Part shown: positions 23,139 through 34,258 of the stretch, piece after piece
Layout of the letters: each line of letters opens with the position of its first letter
Numbering within the stretch: position 1 is the stretch's first letter
From: Quercus robur
Taxonomy: Eukaryota; Streptophyta; Magnoliopsida; Fagales; Fagaceae
Length of the DNA: 64,000 nt
Assembly (NCBI RefSeq): GCF_932294415.1
Contig: NC_065535.1
Coordinates: 87,250,862 to 87,314,861 of the forward strand
Direction: 5' to 3'
The notes under the pieces: generated by a model
What the model was told of the DNA's origin: nothing
Database searches by the model: none
Seen by the model: the letters and a program-made list of their open reading frames with translations, nothing else
Made by a program: the position numbers and the translations under genes

Positions 23139-24694
23139 GGTTGGAGGGAGAAATTATTGGTTCCTCCAGGAGGACCATTGATGTGGTCCTCCGGCTCCTG
23201 CCAGCCAATAGAAAAGTGCCACGTGGCCATTTTTCTAATTCAGCTCCACATCAGCACTTACCCTTTACCTTAACTCTTGTTAACAAAATCAAACCAAGGT
23301 TAAAACTCAGCTCCACACTTACCCACAGCCGGAAACCCAAAATCAAAGACTTGTTCTACCTCAAGCTCTCACTTCTTCTTCCTTCTTCTTCTGATAGTCG
23401 CTCTCAACTCACTCTTTCTTTTTCTTTTCTTTATTCTCTTTGTGGAAATTTTTTTTTGTTGTTGTTTATTGTGATTTCTGGGATTCTGATCCACCATTGC
23501 CGGAAAACCATGGGTTCTCCAGTGAGTCCTTCGTGACTCCACTCTCTCCATGCATGATCCAAGTCACCATCGTTGTCTCCAGATTTCTCTCCTCTACCAT
23601 GGCTTTCTCGGAAGGTACTTCCCATTTCTAATCTCTACGTCTTTTTAACTCTTGCTCTTTGTTTGGTTACCGAGAAAATATTACAGCAAAGCAAGTGAAA
23701 AAGTAGAACTGAGTTTCTTTTTTTGAAAAGATTTTAAGTGGTTTTGGATCGGAATAACTCGCCTCAGCCGAGTTAAGCAGAATCTGAGATTAGGAGTTGT
23801 ATTTTCTTCGCTTTTTTCCTTACACTTTCTCGATAGCCAAACAGAGGAAATAGCATAATTGTAACTGGTAGTGTATGCGTATTGAAGTTGAAGCATGTGT
23901 AGAGATTGATGCGTATCGATTAAAGTTTCTCTCTCCTGTTTTCTCTACATTTTTTTCTTGTTTCCTAAAGGATTTGGCGTCTTCAAGTTCGTTTTGGTGA
24001 GGATTCTGAATAAGGAAATTTACTTTTAGTTCATTCAGAGAAGCGTTTCTCTCTGTTGCGGTGGATTCTCTAAAAAAAAAAAACTTTATTTGTGAATGGA
24101 TTTGAATTTCAATTATTTTTGTAGTATAATAGTACAAAAGAAAAGAAAGAAAAACTTGCTTGTGAATTTGGAATGTGCTAAAAAAACATGCCATTAAATA
24201 CAAAGATGAATCTCTACCGATTTGTTGTCACCTTTGGTTTTTTTTGCAGTAGTATTGGCATATCAGAGGAGGAGGACTGTATTTTGATTTTGATTTTGGG
24301 TTTCCAGTTGAGGTAAGAGCATCCACATCCGGATTCTAAATCTCATCTTATTTTACCATCCCAAAAAGCTACTTTATCAATTATACCATACCATTTTACA
24401 ATACACCCACCATCCCAAAATTCTATTATTCTACCATCTTAAAAAAATATTATTTTTTTAATCTTTTTTTATTATTACTTTTCCAACTACCTTTTTTGTT
24501 TTCAAAATCAACTTGTTTTCAAAATCAACTATTCCTATTGCATTTCCAACGGTCTGCCACTTTTTTTTTCTTTTCAATTTCTTTTCAATTTCAATTTATT
24601 TCCAACTGTTTCACCGACCTACCGATTTTTTTTTCAATTTATTTCCAACTATTTCAACAACTGCCAAATTTTTTTTTTTTTTTTTTTTTTTTTA

Positions 24695-24864
24695 GAAAGA
24701 ACCTGCCAAATATCAACATACTTAAATTTGTCAACTTTAAAAATCCACATACATATATATTCCATAAAACCAGTCAAATATTGATGTAAAATCCACATAA
24801 ATATTTATAGATGCATCCTGTCAAATATTAATGTATTCAACCTGTCAATTTTAATGATCCAGAT

Positions 24865-24920
<56 letters not shown>

Positions 24921-25200
24921 CCTGCCATTTTTTTTTTTTTTTTTTTTTGGAGAAAGAACTTGCCAAATATCAATTTACTCAAACTTGTTAACTTTAAAAA
25001 TCCACATACATACATATAAATGCAACCTGCCAAATATCAATGTACTCAACCTGCCAATTTAAAAAATCTACATACATATATATACATACAACCTGCCAAA
25101 TATCAATATATTCAACCTGCCAATTTTTAAATTTCACATACATATATATACATACAACCTGCCAAATAACAATGTACTCAACCTACCAACTTTTATAATC

Positions 25201-25242
<42 letters not shown>

Positions 25243-25245
25243 TAC
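24695..25245. repeat. Minisatellite, about 65-bp unit
   Basis: The phrase AACCTGCCAAATATCAATG, followed by TACTCAACCTGCCAATTTT and CCACATACATATATATACATAC, recurs about seven or eight times with variation (for example near 24701, 24957, 25025, 25089, 25155). A compound (AC)n(AT)n microsatellite at 24865-24917 and poly-T runs interrupt it. It lies within the PIF/Harbinger relic. Confidence 0.8.
24865..24917. repeat. Compound (AC)n(AT)n microsatellite
   Basis: About twelve AC units run directly into about fourteen AT units. Confidence 0.95.
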
Positions 25246-25388
25246 AATCCACATAGTTTCTAAAAAAAAAAAAAAAACAAAAAAAAATTACAATCCACAT
25301 ACATAACTATCAATGTTGTCTTTAGAAGACTCGTACATATATCAAATTATAATAAAACCCCACATGCATAACTCACACACTTAAGTTC

Positions 25389-25646
25389 CTACAACTCCCC
25401 TTCTAATTGCCATAAATGTTCAATGAGGTCTAATTGGAGTTGAGAATGAATTTGATGGTCTCGAATACATTGATGGGTTTCAATGAACTCCGTAAATTCA
25501 TTTGTGTTCTCCCGTGACAGTTGTATAGTAGGATTGTCATCAATTTGCTCATAATCTACTTCCACTGCTTCATTTACATCTCGCTCATCCTCAATGATCA
25601 TGTAGATGGAACAAGTAGATATATTATTGCAATTATTGCAAAGCAA
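25389..25646 (-). pseudogene. PIF/Harbinger (HARBI1-like) transposase C-terminal fragment
   Basis: The minus strand encodes CSIYMIIEDERDVNEAVEVDY and later NTNEFTEFIETHQCIRDHQIH and LDLIEHLWQLEGEL. Plant HARBI1/ALP1-like transposases end the same way: a helix with H-N-M-I-I-E-D-E-R-D, an acidic linker, then an F..F...R...IRD...H..L..DLIEHLW segment. Only about 75 residues of a normal protein of about 400 remain; the DDE catalytic core is missing. It supports the PIF/Harbinger assignment of the surrounding element and sets its orientation. Confidence 0.8.
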
Positions 25647-28079
25647 GCAGAGATTACATTATGGAGAGGGAACAAGTAGATATATTATTCAATAAACAAA
25701 GCTTAAAATCTGTCAAAACAAAAGACCCCTGGTAAAGATTGATAAGACGTAAAACATATAGTTGATACCACTATTGTATATGCTAAAGATTGATAAGAAA
25801 TAAAGCAAAAGTCCCCAAGGCTCATAATCTTCTCCTTCAGCACTACGAACTAGAACCATGTATTGTACATGCTATAATGTTAAATAGTCAAGTATGTTTA
25901 ACCACCACCAATGTAGGAAGAAATTCTTAAGACACCACCTTTGATTGTTTTGATTCGGCAAGCAACTAATACGCATATGGGACAGAAACTGTCAACATTG
26001 AAATTTGAAAACTAGTATGCAAGCAATCATGAGCCCCAAAGGTTGCTTAATAACTCACAACAATTAAAAGGCATGGTATATACACAAAGCATCTATTATA
26101 TTTATATGCAAATTCATGCATTTAAACTTAAAATATTTAAAACATTTGATTTGAATCTATTATGTTTCTATGTGATACTATGAATGTGCACAATTCATTA
26201 CTTAGAAAAGTTACACACACAAATATTGCAGTTGCCTATGTAGAGGTTATAAACTAGATATTCTAGCAAAAATTTGCCAAAGTTTTTTAACGCTTATTAT
26301 TATTATTATTATCATTCCTTGTACTTAAATCATCCTGTCATTTTTCCCATCATGAATTAAGCTTTTAGCAAACGATATATTTTATTTGGTTGTAATCTGT
26401 TCTTTAAAAGAGGTGCTCATAAATGTTTTGGGTACTCCATATCTCCTTCAAACTCAGCCTTGGCATGGCCCACGAGCCAGCTGTTTTGATCACAAACAGA
26501 GATGGTACTTAAGTGTGCTAACTGCTAAAGCTGCCACAAAATAATGCATTTGTTTAACGATTTGTGGGCTAGTTTTATTTATGTCTTTAGCTTAGGTACA
26601 ATGGTCCAAGATCTTTGCTCTAAACAGCTTAAAGGCACCATGGTCCAATTAATTTCTCTGCCGAGTTTCAGCTTGAAACTGCAGCCCTGCCCAAAAAGTA
26701 GAACCAAAAGCAGCCCAAAAAGAAAGAAAAAAAAAACCTACAAAAGGCACAGTTCTCTTGCAGACCTGTTCTGTTGGGTAGTTTTTGCTTTTTGGGGTTC
26801 TTGTCTAGGCTTAGTAAATGGTAATGTCTAGATTGTAATTGTAATCACCCACAGTGCAATAACTTAATGGATCACTTACTGACTAGTAGTAAGACTGGGG
26901 TACAAAGATTTATCAAACACAATAATTTTTTCTTCTTAATTTTGTTTTTTGTTTTTTGGGGGTTTGGGGTAGGACAATAGGTCCACATAATGCATGTTAA
27001 AGTTAAGTACTACTCATTTAAACCACTGCAGCTGGTTGGTCCTGTAAGGGCGGCCAATACATAGGTCAAGTGCCGCATTCAATCATATCTGTAACACCAT
27101 AGGACAGAGAGAGACAGGGAGAGAGAGAGAGAGTGAGAATGTGAGATCTAAAATTTAAAAGAAAAGAATAATTGCTGGCTTATGGATTGGGTCTATGGAT
27201 TGGATCTAAATTTAAACGTACATCCCCAAGGCTTATGGATTGGGTATACATACACAAAGGCATGGTACCAAACATTTGGAGCACTTCAAATCTAGCAATT
27301 ACGAATAAAAGAAAAATCAATTAAGTTTATTCTCAATATAATGACCAGAAAAGAATTTAAGAGAGTCAGAGAGAAGATTTTAAGCTCAAGCTGACAATAT
27401 AGACTCCATTATCCTGAAACCCTTCAGCATACAAGTTTTTCAATCTTATTATAAGCAAAAATGAAACCCTTCAGCATAACAATATAGACTCCATATAATC
27501 AATCTTATTATAAGCAAAGCTTACACCTCAGTCACAATTTTTTGGTTTTGGCATCATTTCCCAAACTCCAATAAAAACACTAAATCCAGTCATCTCACCA
27601 CAGATAGTCGAATAGCTAACAAATGTTGCTAAGAAGTAAAGTACAAATCCGTGCATTATGTGCATTATGTGCAGTAAGTTTGCCAAATATAATCCAATAA
27701 TCAATCTATTTCGACTATATATACAACAGTAATTTTTTGTTACAAAATATAAGCCCTTTACACAGCCACTTCGGATATAATATATATTCTCTGCAAAAAT
27801 ATATAGAAATCAAACAAAATCATAGAGTTGAACCTGAGCAGACTTTCTGAAGATGCTAATCCGACAGCAAGCGAAAACCCTCGTGATGAAGCTGAATCCC
27901 ACCTCTGCAAACATCAACAGCAATTCTTAGATCAAAATACAAACACAAACACAAGCTGAATCCCCCTTTTCTTGCAGAAAGAGAAAAGAAACACAAACAC
28001 AAAAAATCGAACATGGATCAAAACCCACCTAGTAAATTGCTTTGATTTTGATTTTGATTTTATTTGAGAGACCGACGAA

Positions 28080-28515
28080 GCTTCGGTGAATCGGCAGAGG
28101 CAGAGGCAGAGGCAGAGGCAGAGGCTTGGTGATTCGGACAGCGGCTTGGTGATCGGAGAGAAAAGCGAGGCTTGGTGACAGCGGCTTGGTGATCGGAGAG
28201 AAAAGCGAAGCTCGGTGACAGTGAAACGGATTTGGAGATGGGTGAGGGTGGATCGGCAGAGGCAGAGGCTTGGTGATTCGGACAGCGGCTTCTTGATCGG
28301 AGAGAAAAGCGAGGCTTGGTGACAGCGGCTTGGTGATCGGAGAGAATAGCGAGGCTTGGTGACAGTGAAAACGGATTTGGAGATGGGTGAGGGTGAATCG
28401 GCAGAGGCTTGGTGATTCGAACAGCGGCTTGTTGATCGGAGAGAAAAGCGAGGCTTGGTGACAGCGATGGCTTGGTGATCGGAGAGAAAAGCGAGGGAAA
28501 GGGAAAAGCTTGATG
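28080..28515. repeat. Minisatellite, GGCTTGGTGATCGGAGAGAA type
   Basis: Units of about 40 bp (GGCTTGGTGATCGGAGAGAA, then AAGCGAGGCTTGGTGACAG) recur about nine times, grouped in a higher-order repeat of about 130 bp that also contains GGCAGAGGCAGAGG. A long minus-strand open frame (27932-28579, Ser/Arg/Cys/Leu-rich) is a by-product of the repeat and shows no protein domain. Confidence 0.85.
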
Positions 28516-28913
28516 GCGCGAGAGAGAGCAAAAACCGGTAGTGTAGGAAGAGAGAGAGAGAGGTTGAGCGACTGTGCACTATTAAAATAAAATTTTGTTG
28601 GATGGCATAGCGCTACAGTGCGATCTCATATGTGAGATCGCACTGTAGCAGTATGCCAAAAAAATTTGGCCGGTCCCAGGTTTAGCAATCCAATTGCTGG
28701 GGTAAATTGGGCCCAAATGCCAAATTTACTTTACAATTTGGCATTTGAGAAGCCCACTGTTGATGCTCTAAGGTAAGGTAATGGGTAAGTGCTGATGTGG
28801 AGTTGAATCAGGAAAAATGGCCACGTGGCACTTTCTTATTGGTTGGTAGGAGCTAGGAGGACCACTGATGTGGTCCTCCCAAAGGAACCAATAATTTCTC
28901 GGTTGGAGGAGCC

Positions 28914-29709
28914 GGATCCAGATCCTCTCCATTTCCTTTGAAATGGAGAGGCCTCCAGTACACGGTTAGGATTTTTCTGAAAATGATCCACGCTCAAAAA
29001 CTGGACACGTCATAAACTTAACCCAAACCACATGAACTTAACCCACATAAACTTAACCCAAACCCTGGGTTAGATCAGCCTATTCTTTTCTCTCACCAAC
29101 CCATCTGAAATTTCAAAGTTCAAACTCTCATCTCCGAGGATTTTCTCTCATCTCCAACTCTCAAAGTTGTTTCTCTTCTTTTCCCTCCTAGGCCTTGCGC
29201 AATCTTTTTGAGAGTTGAGACACAGAGTAACACAGAGATTTTGGAAAGAGAAAAGAGAAGAAAAGAGAAATCATAATGTAAGGATTACATTTCCCCCCAC
29301 CTGGGGTGCGTCAGCGGTAAGGGAGATGTCTGGACTAATTGTAAACCCAGAAATCTCTGGTTTACTGTTATCCTTAATTTTCTTGATGGGAGAATTATCG
29401 AGAACTCCAGAAGACTTTTCCTGTTGGCATTTTTCATATTTATAGTCTACATTATGTAAAGTTGAAGCTTGGGATATGAGGAACAGAGACATAAATCCAA
29501 AAATCCCCCAACTCTGGCAACACAATGGACATAGGCTTCTATGCATCTTCATCCCCAACTTCTCAAAATCCCCCAACAAATTCTACTGTAGATTTCCTTT
29601 AGGCCAGTGAAATATCACTATAAAAAGTCTAGGATCATGTATTGGGGTTAGACACTTAACCCATCTAAGACCAAACCCATGTTTAACTCAACCGAACAAA
29701 TTGTACTGG

Positions 29710-29744
<35 letters not shown>

Positions 29745-30849
29745 TAGGAGGGAAAACTGAAACAAAGGTTATCCGTGCAAGTTCTTCGGAAAACAAAAAA
29801 GACCTTTTAGGAGGGAAAAGTGAGACAGAGGTTGCTGAGTTCGTGGCTTCACAGATTTTAACCAAAAAAAGAAAAAAGAGCTTCACAGAAGGTTCCAAGT
29901 TCAGCTTCAGAGCATCTCTGTTTCTATCTTGCCAAAACAGAGGTTTATATCTTGCCAAAACAGAGGTTTATATTGTTTATGCTTATCTTATTTGATGTTT
30001 GATCATTTTTCTGCATTTATATTGTTGTCTTGGTGAGTTTATATTGTTGTTTTGGTGGCTGGATGCAAGTTAGAGTCAATCTGAATTTTTATTTTTAATT
30101 TTTTGAGATAATTGAATCTTTATAAAGATTGGCTCTCTCTCCAGCTTTAGTAATATATCTTGAGGAGGAGATTTTACCTTTGGTCTGCAGAAACAGAATG
30201 ACTCACTTAATATAAGCTTAGTAGATTTGATAAAGATAACCCATATTGTAGAAAGGAGAGAAGCAGAACAGAAAAAACACCATACAAGTTGTGAAATCAA
30301 CCTAGGAAATCCTTTTAACTTACAATACTGTTTCTACAAATGCCCCTTCAACATGGTGCATTTCAGGCACATCATCTAAAGAACCATCTCCCTCAATCCG
30401 TAACTTATTAACCTGCCTGTGTGGTGAGCGAGGAACTGAGCAAGGAGCTGAGTTAAAAGCTTGATCAAATCGTAGATATCCTCACCGTGACGGCAAGGCA
30501 AGAAAGAAGTGGGTTTCTTTTGTTTGTGTTTCGCACCGTGACGGCGAGGCGAGAGAGAAGTGGGTTTGAAATATTGAGAAGAGAGTGAGAAAGAGAATTT
30601 GAAATATTGAGATGGGTTTGGTCTCAGATGGGTTAAGTTTGAAATATTCAGATGGGTTAAGTGTCTAACCCCAGTTAAGTGTACAGTTAAGTGTGTGGTT
30701 TGGGTTTTAAATGACGTGGCACGTTTTTGACCATTGACGCTCTCCATGGGAAATCCTGACCGTGTACTGGAGCCTCTCCATTTCAAAGGGAAATGGACCG
30801 TGTACTGGAGCCTCTCCATTTCAAAGGGAAATGGAGAGGATCCGGTTCC
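28914..30849. mobile_element. Mutator-like element (MULE-B)
   Basis: The left end GGATCCAGATCCTCTCC and the reverse of the right end GGAACCGGATCCTCTCC begin terminal inverted repeats that continue through a palindrome (CATTTCC..TTTGAAATGGAGAG) and TCCAGTACACGGT. A perfect 9-bp duplication GGAGGAGCC flanks the element (28905-28913, 30850-30858). The right TIR carries an extra tandem copy of a 38-bp block (30758-30795, 30796-30833). No transposase is present. A minus-strand open frame at 29271-29579 (102 aa, with VDYKYEKCQQEKSSGV and TADAPQVGGNVILTL) has gene-like composition and may be captured host sequence; I do not recognise it. A poly-A run is at 29710-29739. Confidence 0.88.
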
Positions 30850-30967
30850 GGAGGAGCCATGCGAATGAAAGCGGTCACCATTCACCAATTACTATATGCA
30901 AAGGGGTCATCCTCCCAAATAAAATTATAAAAAAGCTTTTGTATGTCACTGACTCACTCGAAAAACT

Positions 30968-31131
30968 TTTTTTTTTTTTTTTTTTGGTAAAGAGGAGATT
31001 TCATTTAAAACTAGAAGCAGCCCCAAGTTCAAAATAGGACCTGTTGCAATACAAACCACGGCTATCAGCCTCCAAACAAGAAAATAAGTCCACAGGCGGA
31101 CTAGAAATCAGCTTTTTTTTTTTTTTTTTAT
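30968..31131 (-). mobile_element. Short retroposed fragment (LINE/SINE 3' end)
   Basis: A 164-bp insert that begins with poly-T (a poly-A tail on the minus strand), flanked by a perfect 14-bp duplication TCACTCGAAAAACT (30954-30967, 31132-31145). The body (GGTAAAGAGGAGATTTCATT...) has no coding capacity and looks like a strongly 5'-truncated LINE or a SINE tail. The TSD length and tail are typical of target-primed reverse transcription. Confidence 0.7.
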
Positions 31132-31145
31132 TCACTCGAAAAACT

Positions 31146-31953
31146 CACCTTCTCCCAGTTGTACTTTTGTAATGTACATCCTTTTACTATTATTTTTTGA
31201 ACAAAGTGCTATATGGCACTATTATCATGGGTGTACTGCCAATTATCAAGAAGGCTATCTCATCTTTTTTTTCTTTTTTTAATAAAAAAAAAAATCCATT
31301 TTACAATACCACAACACCATTTTGTTTTTTTTTTTTTTTAACGAAGTTCTATGAGCCATGGATGTACTGCCAATTATAAAGAAAGCTATATACATGGATT
31401 TTTAATAAGTGGAAATAAAATTTCTAAACTTAGGGTATATACATAAGAAAGATGGGACATTGTACAAATTGTTGAAATAAATTAATGCATATATAGAATT
31501 TTAAAATTTTTGAAAGCTATAATGCCAACTTTTTAATGCTTGGATATTGATTTTTTTTTCCTCAATTTACTCTTAAGAAATCAAACTATTTATTCAAATC
31601 TCTTATATATGTCGTATCATAAAAAAAATCTCTTATATATGGATTACTTTTCAAAGTTATTTAGTTCATAAATATATAGTAATTATTTTATTAATATATT
31701 TTAATTGACACAAAGCATGAAATATAAATTGCACTTTATATTTACCTTTTATTTTGCGTGATAATTAATTTTTTAGCTTATTTATTTTATTATTTATATT
31801 AATAAAAGTTTTTTAAATCAATTTTAATTTCGATTTCGTCTTTTAAGATTGTCTCCTTTAATTTGTCACTAATTATTTCGATGTTGGGTAATTATTAGCT
31901 ACTTCTGGAATATGATGATGTAGCGTTTTATTCTCTCACATTCATGGTGGATC
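31146..31953. other. AT-rich intergenic sequence
   Basis: A decayed direct repeat (GTGTACTGCCAATTATCAAG at 31229 and ATGTACTGCCAATTATAAAG at 31361) is visible, and several poly-T runs. Nothing else recognised. Confidence 0.4.
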
Positions 31954-32894
31954 TAGAGCCAACTTGACCAATTTTGGGACCTAAGGCGAAAACTTTAAGT
32001 AGGGTCTTTTGACTCTTTTCTCATCTTATATTTAAATATTAATTAAGTAATATTAATTTTTTTTTTGTATTTTTTTTTTTTTGTGTTTTCTTTAATGCTA
32101 GTAACAAATTTATCCATAGTTCATTTTTGAGATTTAATTTATTTTTCAATTTTATCTCTCTCTTTTTTATATCTAGATGTACATTTTCTAGTAGGCATTT
32201 GTAATTTTTTAAAAAAAAAATTAGTTCTTTATATCTAGATGGATATTTTCTAGTAGGCATTTGTAATTTAAAAAAAAAAAAATAGTTCTTTATATCTAGA
32301 TGGATATTTTTTAGTAGGCATTCATAATTAAAAAATATATATGACTAAATAAAGCACGATTTATAATAAAAAATTATGATTTAATTAAAATAAAATTTAA
32401 AGTATATAATAATAGAACCTGACATATCAAAAGCATGATTGCAACTTTACTAAATCCATATATCTAAAAAGTTTATTTATCACATAACTCAATAAATTAA
32501 TATTGATACCAAACAAAATTCCAGATTCATATTTTCATTATATTAACTATTATACAAATAGTTAGATTTGATTAAAATATTTATTATTAAAAAAAAGTAG
32601 AATAACTTATGAAAAAATATATATAAAATACAAAAATAAACTATTTAAAATAAAAGAATTGGGTCAATATTAACATAAAAATAAGAAAGGAATTTTTTTT
32701 TTTGAGAAATAAACATACACATACAAGGGAGAGAGAAAATAGTTCTAACATAAAAGCACGCCACAACTCCACTCAAAAGTCACGATAATTTTTAAATGAG
32801 GGTGGGGTAGGTTATATTACATACAAACTAAGAAAGGAAAACTGTTATAACAAACTAACAAAACTAGGTCAATGTGATATCACATCAACCCAAG

Positions 32895-33935
32895 TGTTGG
32901 GACATATGTGTTTCACATGTTAAGAACATATGTCATGATTTTATGTAATTGGCTTATCCTTTGACAAAACGCACTTTACTTGTATTTCAGTAGATTTAGG
33001 ATGTTTTTAAATACTTCAAGAAACCATGTTTCAAGATGAAGTGTTGAAGCCTTCAAGTCTGTCCAAGAAAACAAGCTGAAAGTGCAGAGTTACTAAAGCT
33101 CGACAGCTAGCATGTGTCGAGGTTTAAGGAAGCTGTTCAGCCCATGTGCTCGACATCTTCTCGACAACTGCTCGACACTTCCTATCTGTCAAGGTTTAAG
33201 AATTTCAGAATTCTGATATGATTTTCTTAGAATCCGTGAATGTGTTTTTGGGCCTTCTTTTCTCCTAACCCTAGACATATAAAAAGATTGTTTTAAGGGT
33301 CGTCAAACAGTTCACAAGTTGCACAAGTATTGAGCAAACTCTGTTCAAGCAAATTGTGATCGGAGACGAAGTTCTTACCCTAATTCATCTTTTTCTCTTG
33401 AAGAAGTTGTTGTGTATGTGCACCGTAGGGTTTTGTAACCAAGTGCTTCTTGATCTTCATTGTTGATGAAGTGAAGAATTTTGCAGCCAACATCTTCTTC
33501 TAGTTGATGATTTAAGTCGCGTATTGGGATCCGCGCAATTGGTTAGTCACATACTGAGATTCGTGCATCAAAGGATAGCGTTCATATATTGAAAAGTTCA
33601 GAGGTTCTGAAGCGGTAGAAGGTTTTTGCTATGAGTTCATCTACGGGGATTGTAGAGTCTAGGGACAAAGGTTTTGTACTAGATCTAAAACTTCTCTTTT
33701 CTATAAGGGATTGCTTTTCGGGAAGGTTTCCCCCCAGGTTTTTTACTGTGAAATTAGTTTGTTTCATTGGTTTTCCTAGGTCATCATATCTTGTCTTATT
33801 TATTTTTCCGCTGCATGATTTTAACATGATATTGATGTTTGTTTGTTTTAAAAGGTTTTATTGATAATAAATCTAATTAACAACTTGGATTTAAAACTTG
33901 TTAATTCTATCAACCGGGGTCTAAATTTCCCAACA
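32895..33935. mobile_element. Solo LTR, probably Ty1/copia
   Basis: A 1041-bp segment beginning TGTTGGGA and ending TCCCAACA, flanked by a perfect 5-bp duplication CCAAG (32890-32894, 33936-33940). A TATA-like CATATAAAAAG is at about 33277. There is no internal region, primer site or second LTR next to it, so it is a fossil left by LTR-LTR recombination. The LTR style suggests Ty1/copia. It sits inside the hAT-type element and is therefore younger than it. Confidence 0.88.
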
Positions 33936-34258
33936 CCAAGTATGGCTAAGAGCTAATAGATGTAGTGCTATCAAATAATTACTATGGAGGCTAAATTGTA
34001 AACGTGCATCAGTTTGTGCATTTATCTTGTCTTATTTATTTTTCCGCTGCATGATTTTGACATGATATTAATGTTTGTTTGTTTTAACAAGTTTTATTGA
34101 TAATAAATCTAATTAACAACTTGGATTTAAAACTTGTTAATTCTATCGATTGGGGTCTAAATTTCTCAACACCAAGTATGGCTAAGAGCTAATAGGTGTA
34201 GTGCTATCAAATAATTACTATAGAGGCTAAATTGTAAACGTGCGTCAGTTTGTGCATT
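33787..34258. repeat. Tandem duplication, 236-bp unit, across the LTR edge
   Basis: TATCTTGTCTTATTTATTTT at 33787 recurs at 34023, and the copies remain alike to GTGCATTTAT. Each copy contains the last part of the solo LTR, its CCAAG duplication and about 87 bp of the adjoining hAT-type element, so the duplication happened after the LTR inserted. Confidence 0.88.

Larger units (their letters stand above)
24317..28768. mobile_element. PIF/Harbinger element relic nested in MULE-A
   Basis: Imperfect terminal inverted repeats GAGCATCCACATCCGGATTCT (left) and, on the reverse of the right end, GAGCATCAACAGTGGGCTTCT. A TAA trinucleotide lies at each edge (24314-24316, 28769-28771), the usual 3-bp PIF/Harbinger target duplication. 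The interior retains a transposase C-terminus on the minus strand (25389-25646), two minisatellite blocks and long noncoding DNA, with no full transposase or Myb-like second ORF. It is a defective copy. Confidence 0.8.
23148..28900. mobile_element. Mutator-like element (MULE-A) with nested PIF/Harbinger
   Basis: Terminal inverted repeats of about 130 bp start GAGAAATTATTGGTTCC at both ends. Left and right share GTGCCACGTGGCCATTTTTC and CTCCACATCAGCACTTACCC with few changes. A perfect 9-bp target duplication GGTTGGAGG flanks it (23139-23147 and 28901-28909), the hallmark of Mutator-like elements. The inner TIR has a palindrome GGAGGACCA...TGGTCCTCC. No MURA transposase is present, so it is non-autonomous. 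Without the nested Harbinger relic (24317-28768) it would be about 1.3 kb. Confidence 0.9.

Noticed and set aside
23369-23625. Arg/Lys-rich minus-strand frames near 23.4-23.6 kb
   Set aside because: Antisense of a CT-rich leader-like stretch; low complexity.
24496-24789. Phe/Ser-rich open frames on the plus strand
   Set aside because: Caused by poly-T and TTTC-rich tracts within the Harbinger relic.
24695-25245. CRISPR-like array of about 65-bp spaced repeats
   Set aside because: Units vary in sequence, there are no constant repeat and unique spacer parts, and the genome is a plant's; it is a minisatellite.
27932-28579. A 215-codon minus-strand open frame rich in Ser, Arg, Leu and Cys
   Set aside because: It coincides with a minisatellite array; its repeated residues follow the DNA repeat and no protein domain is visible.
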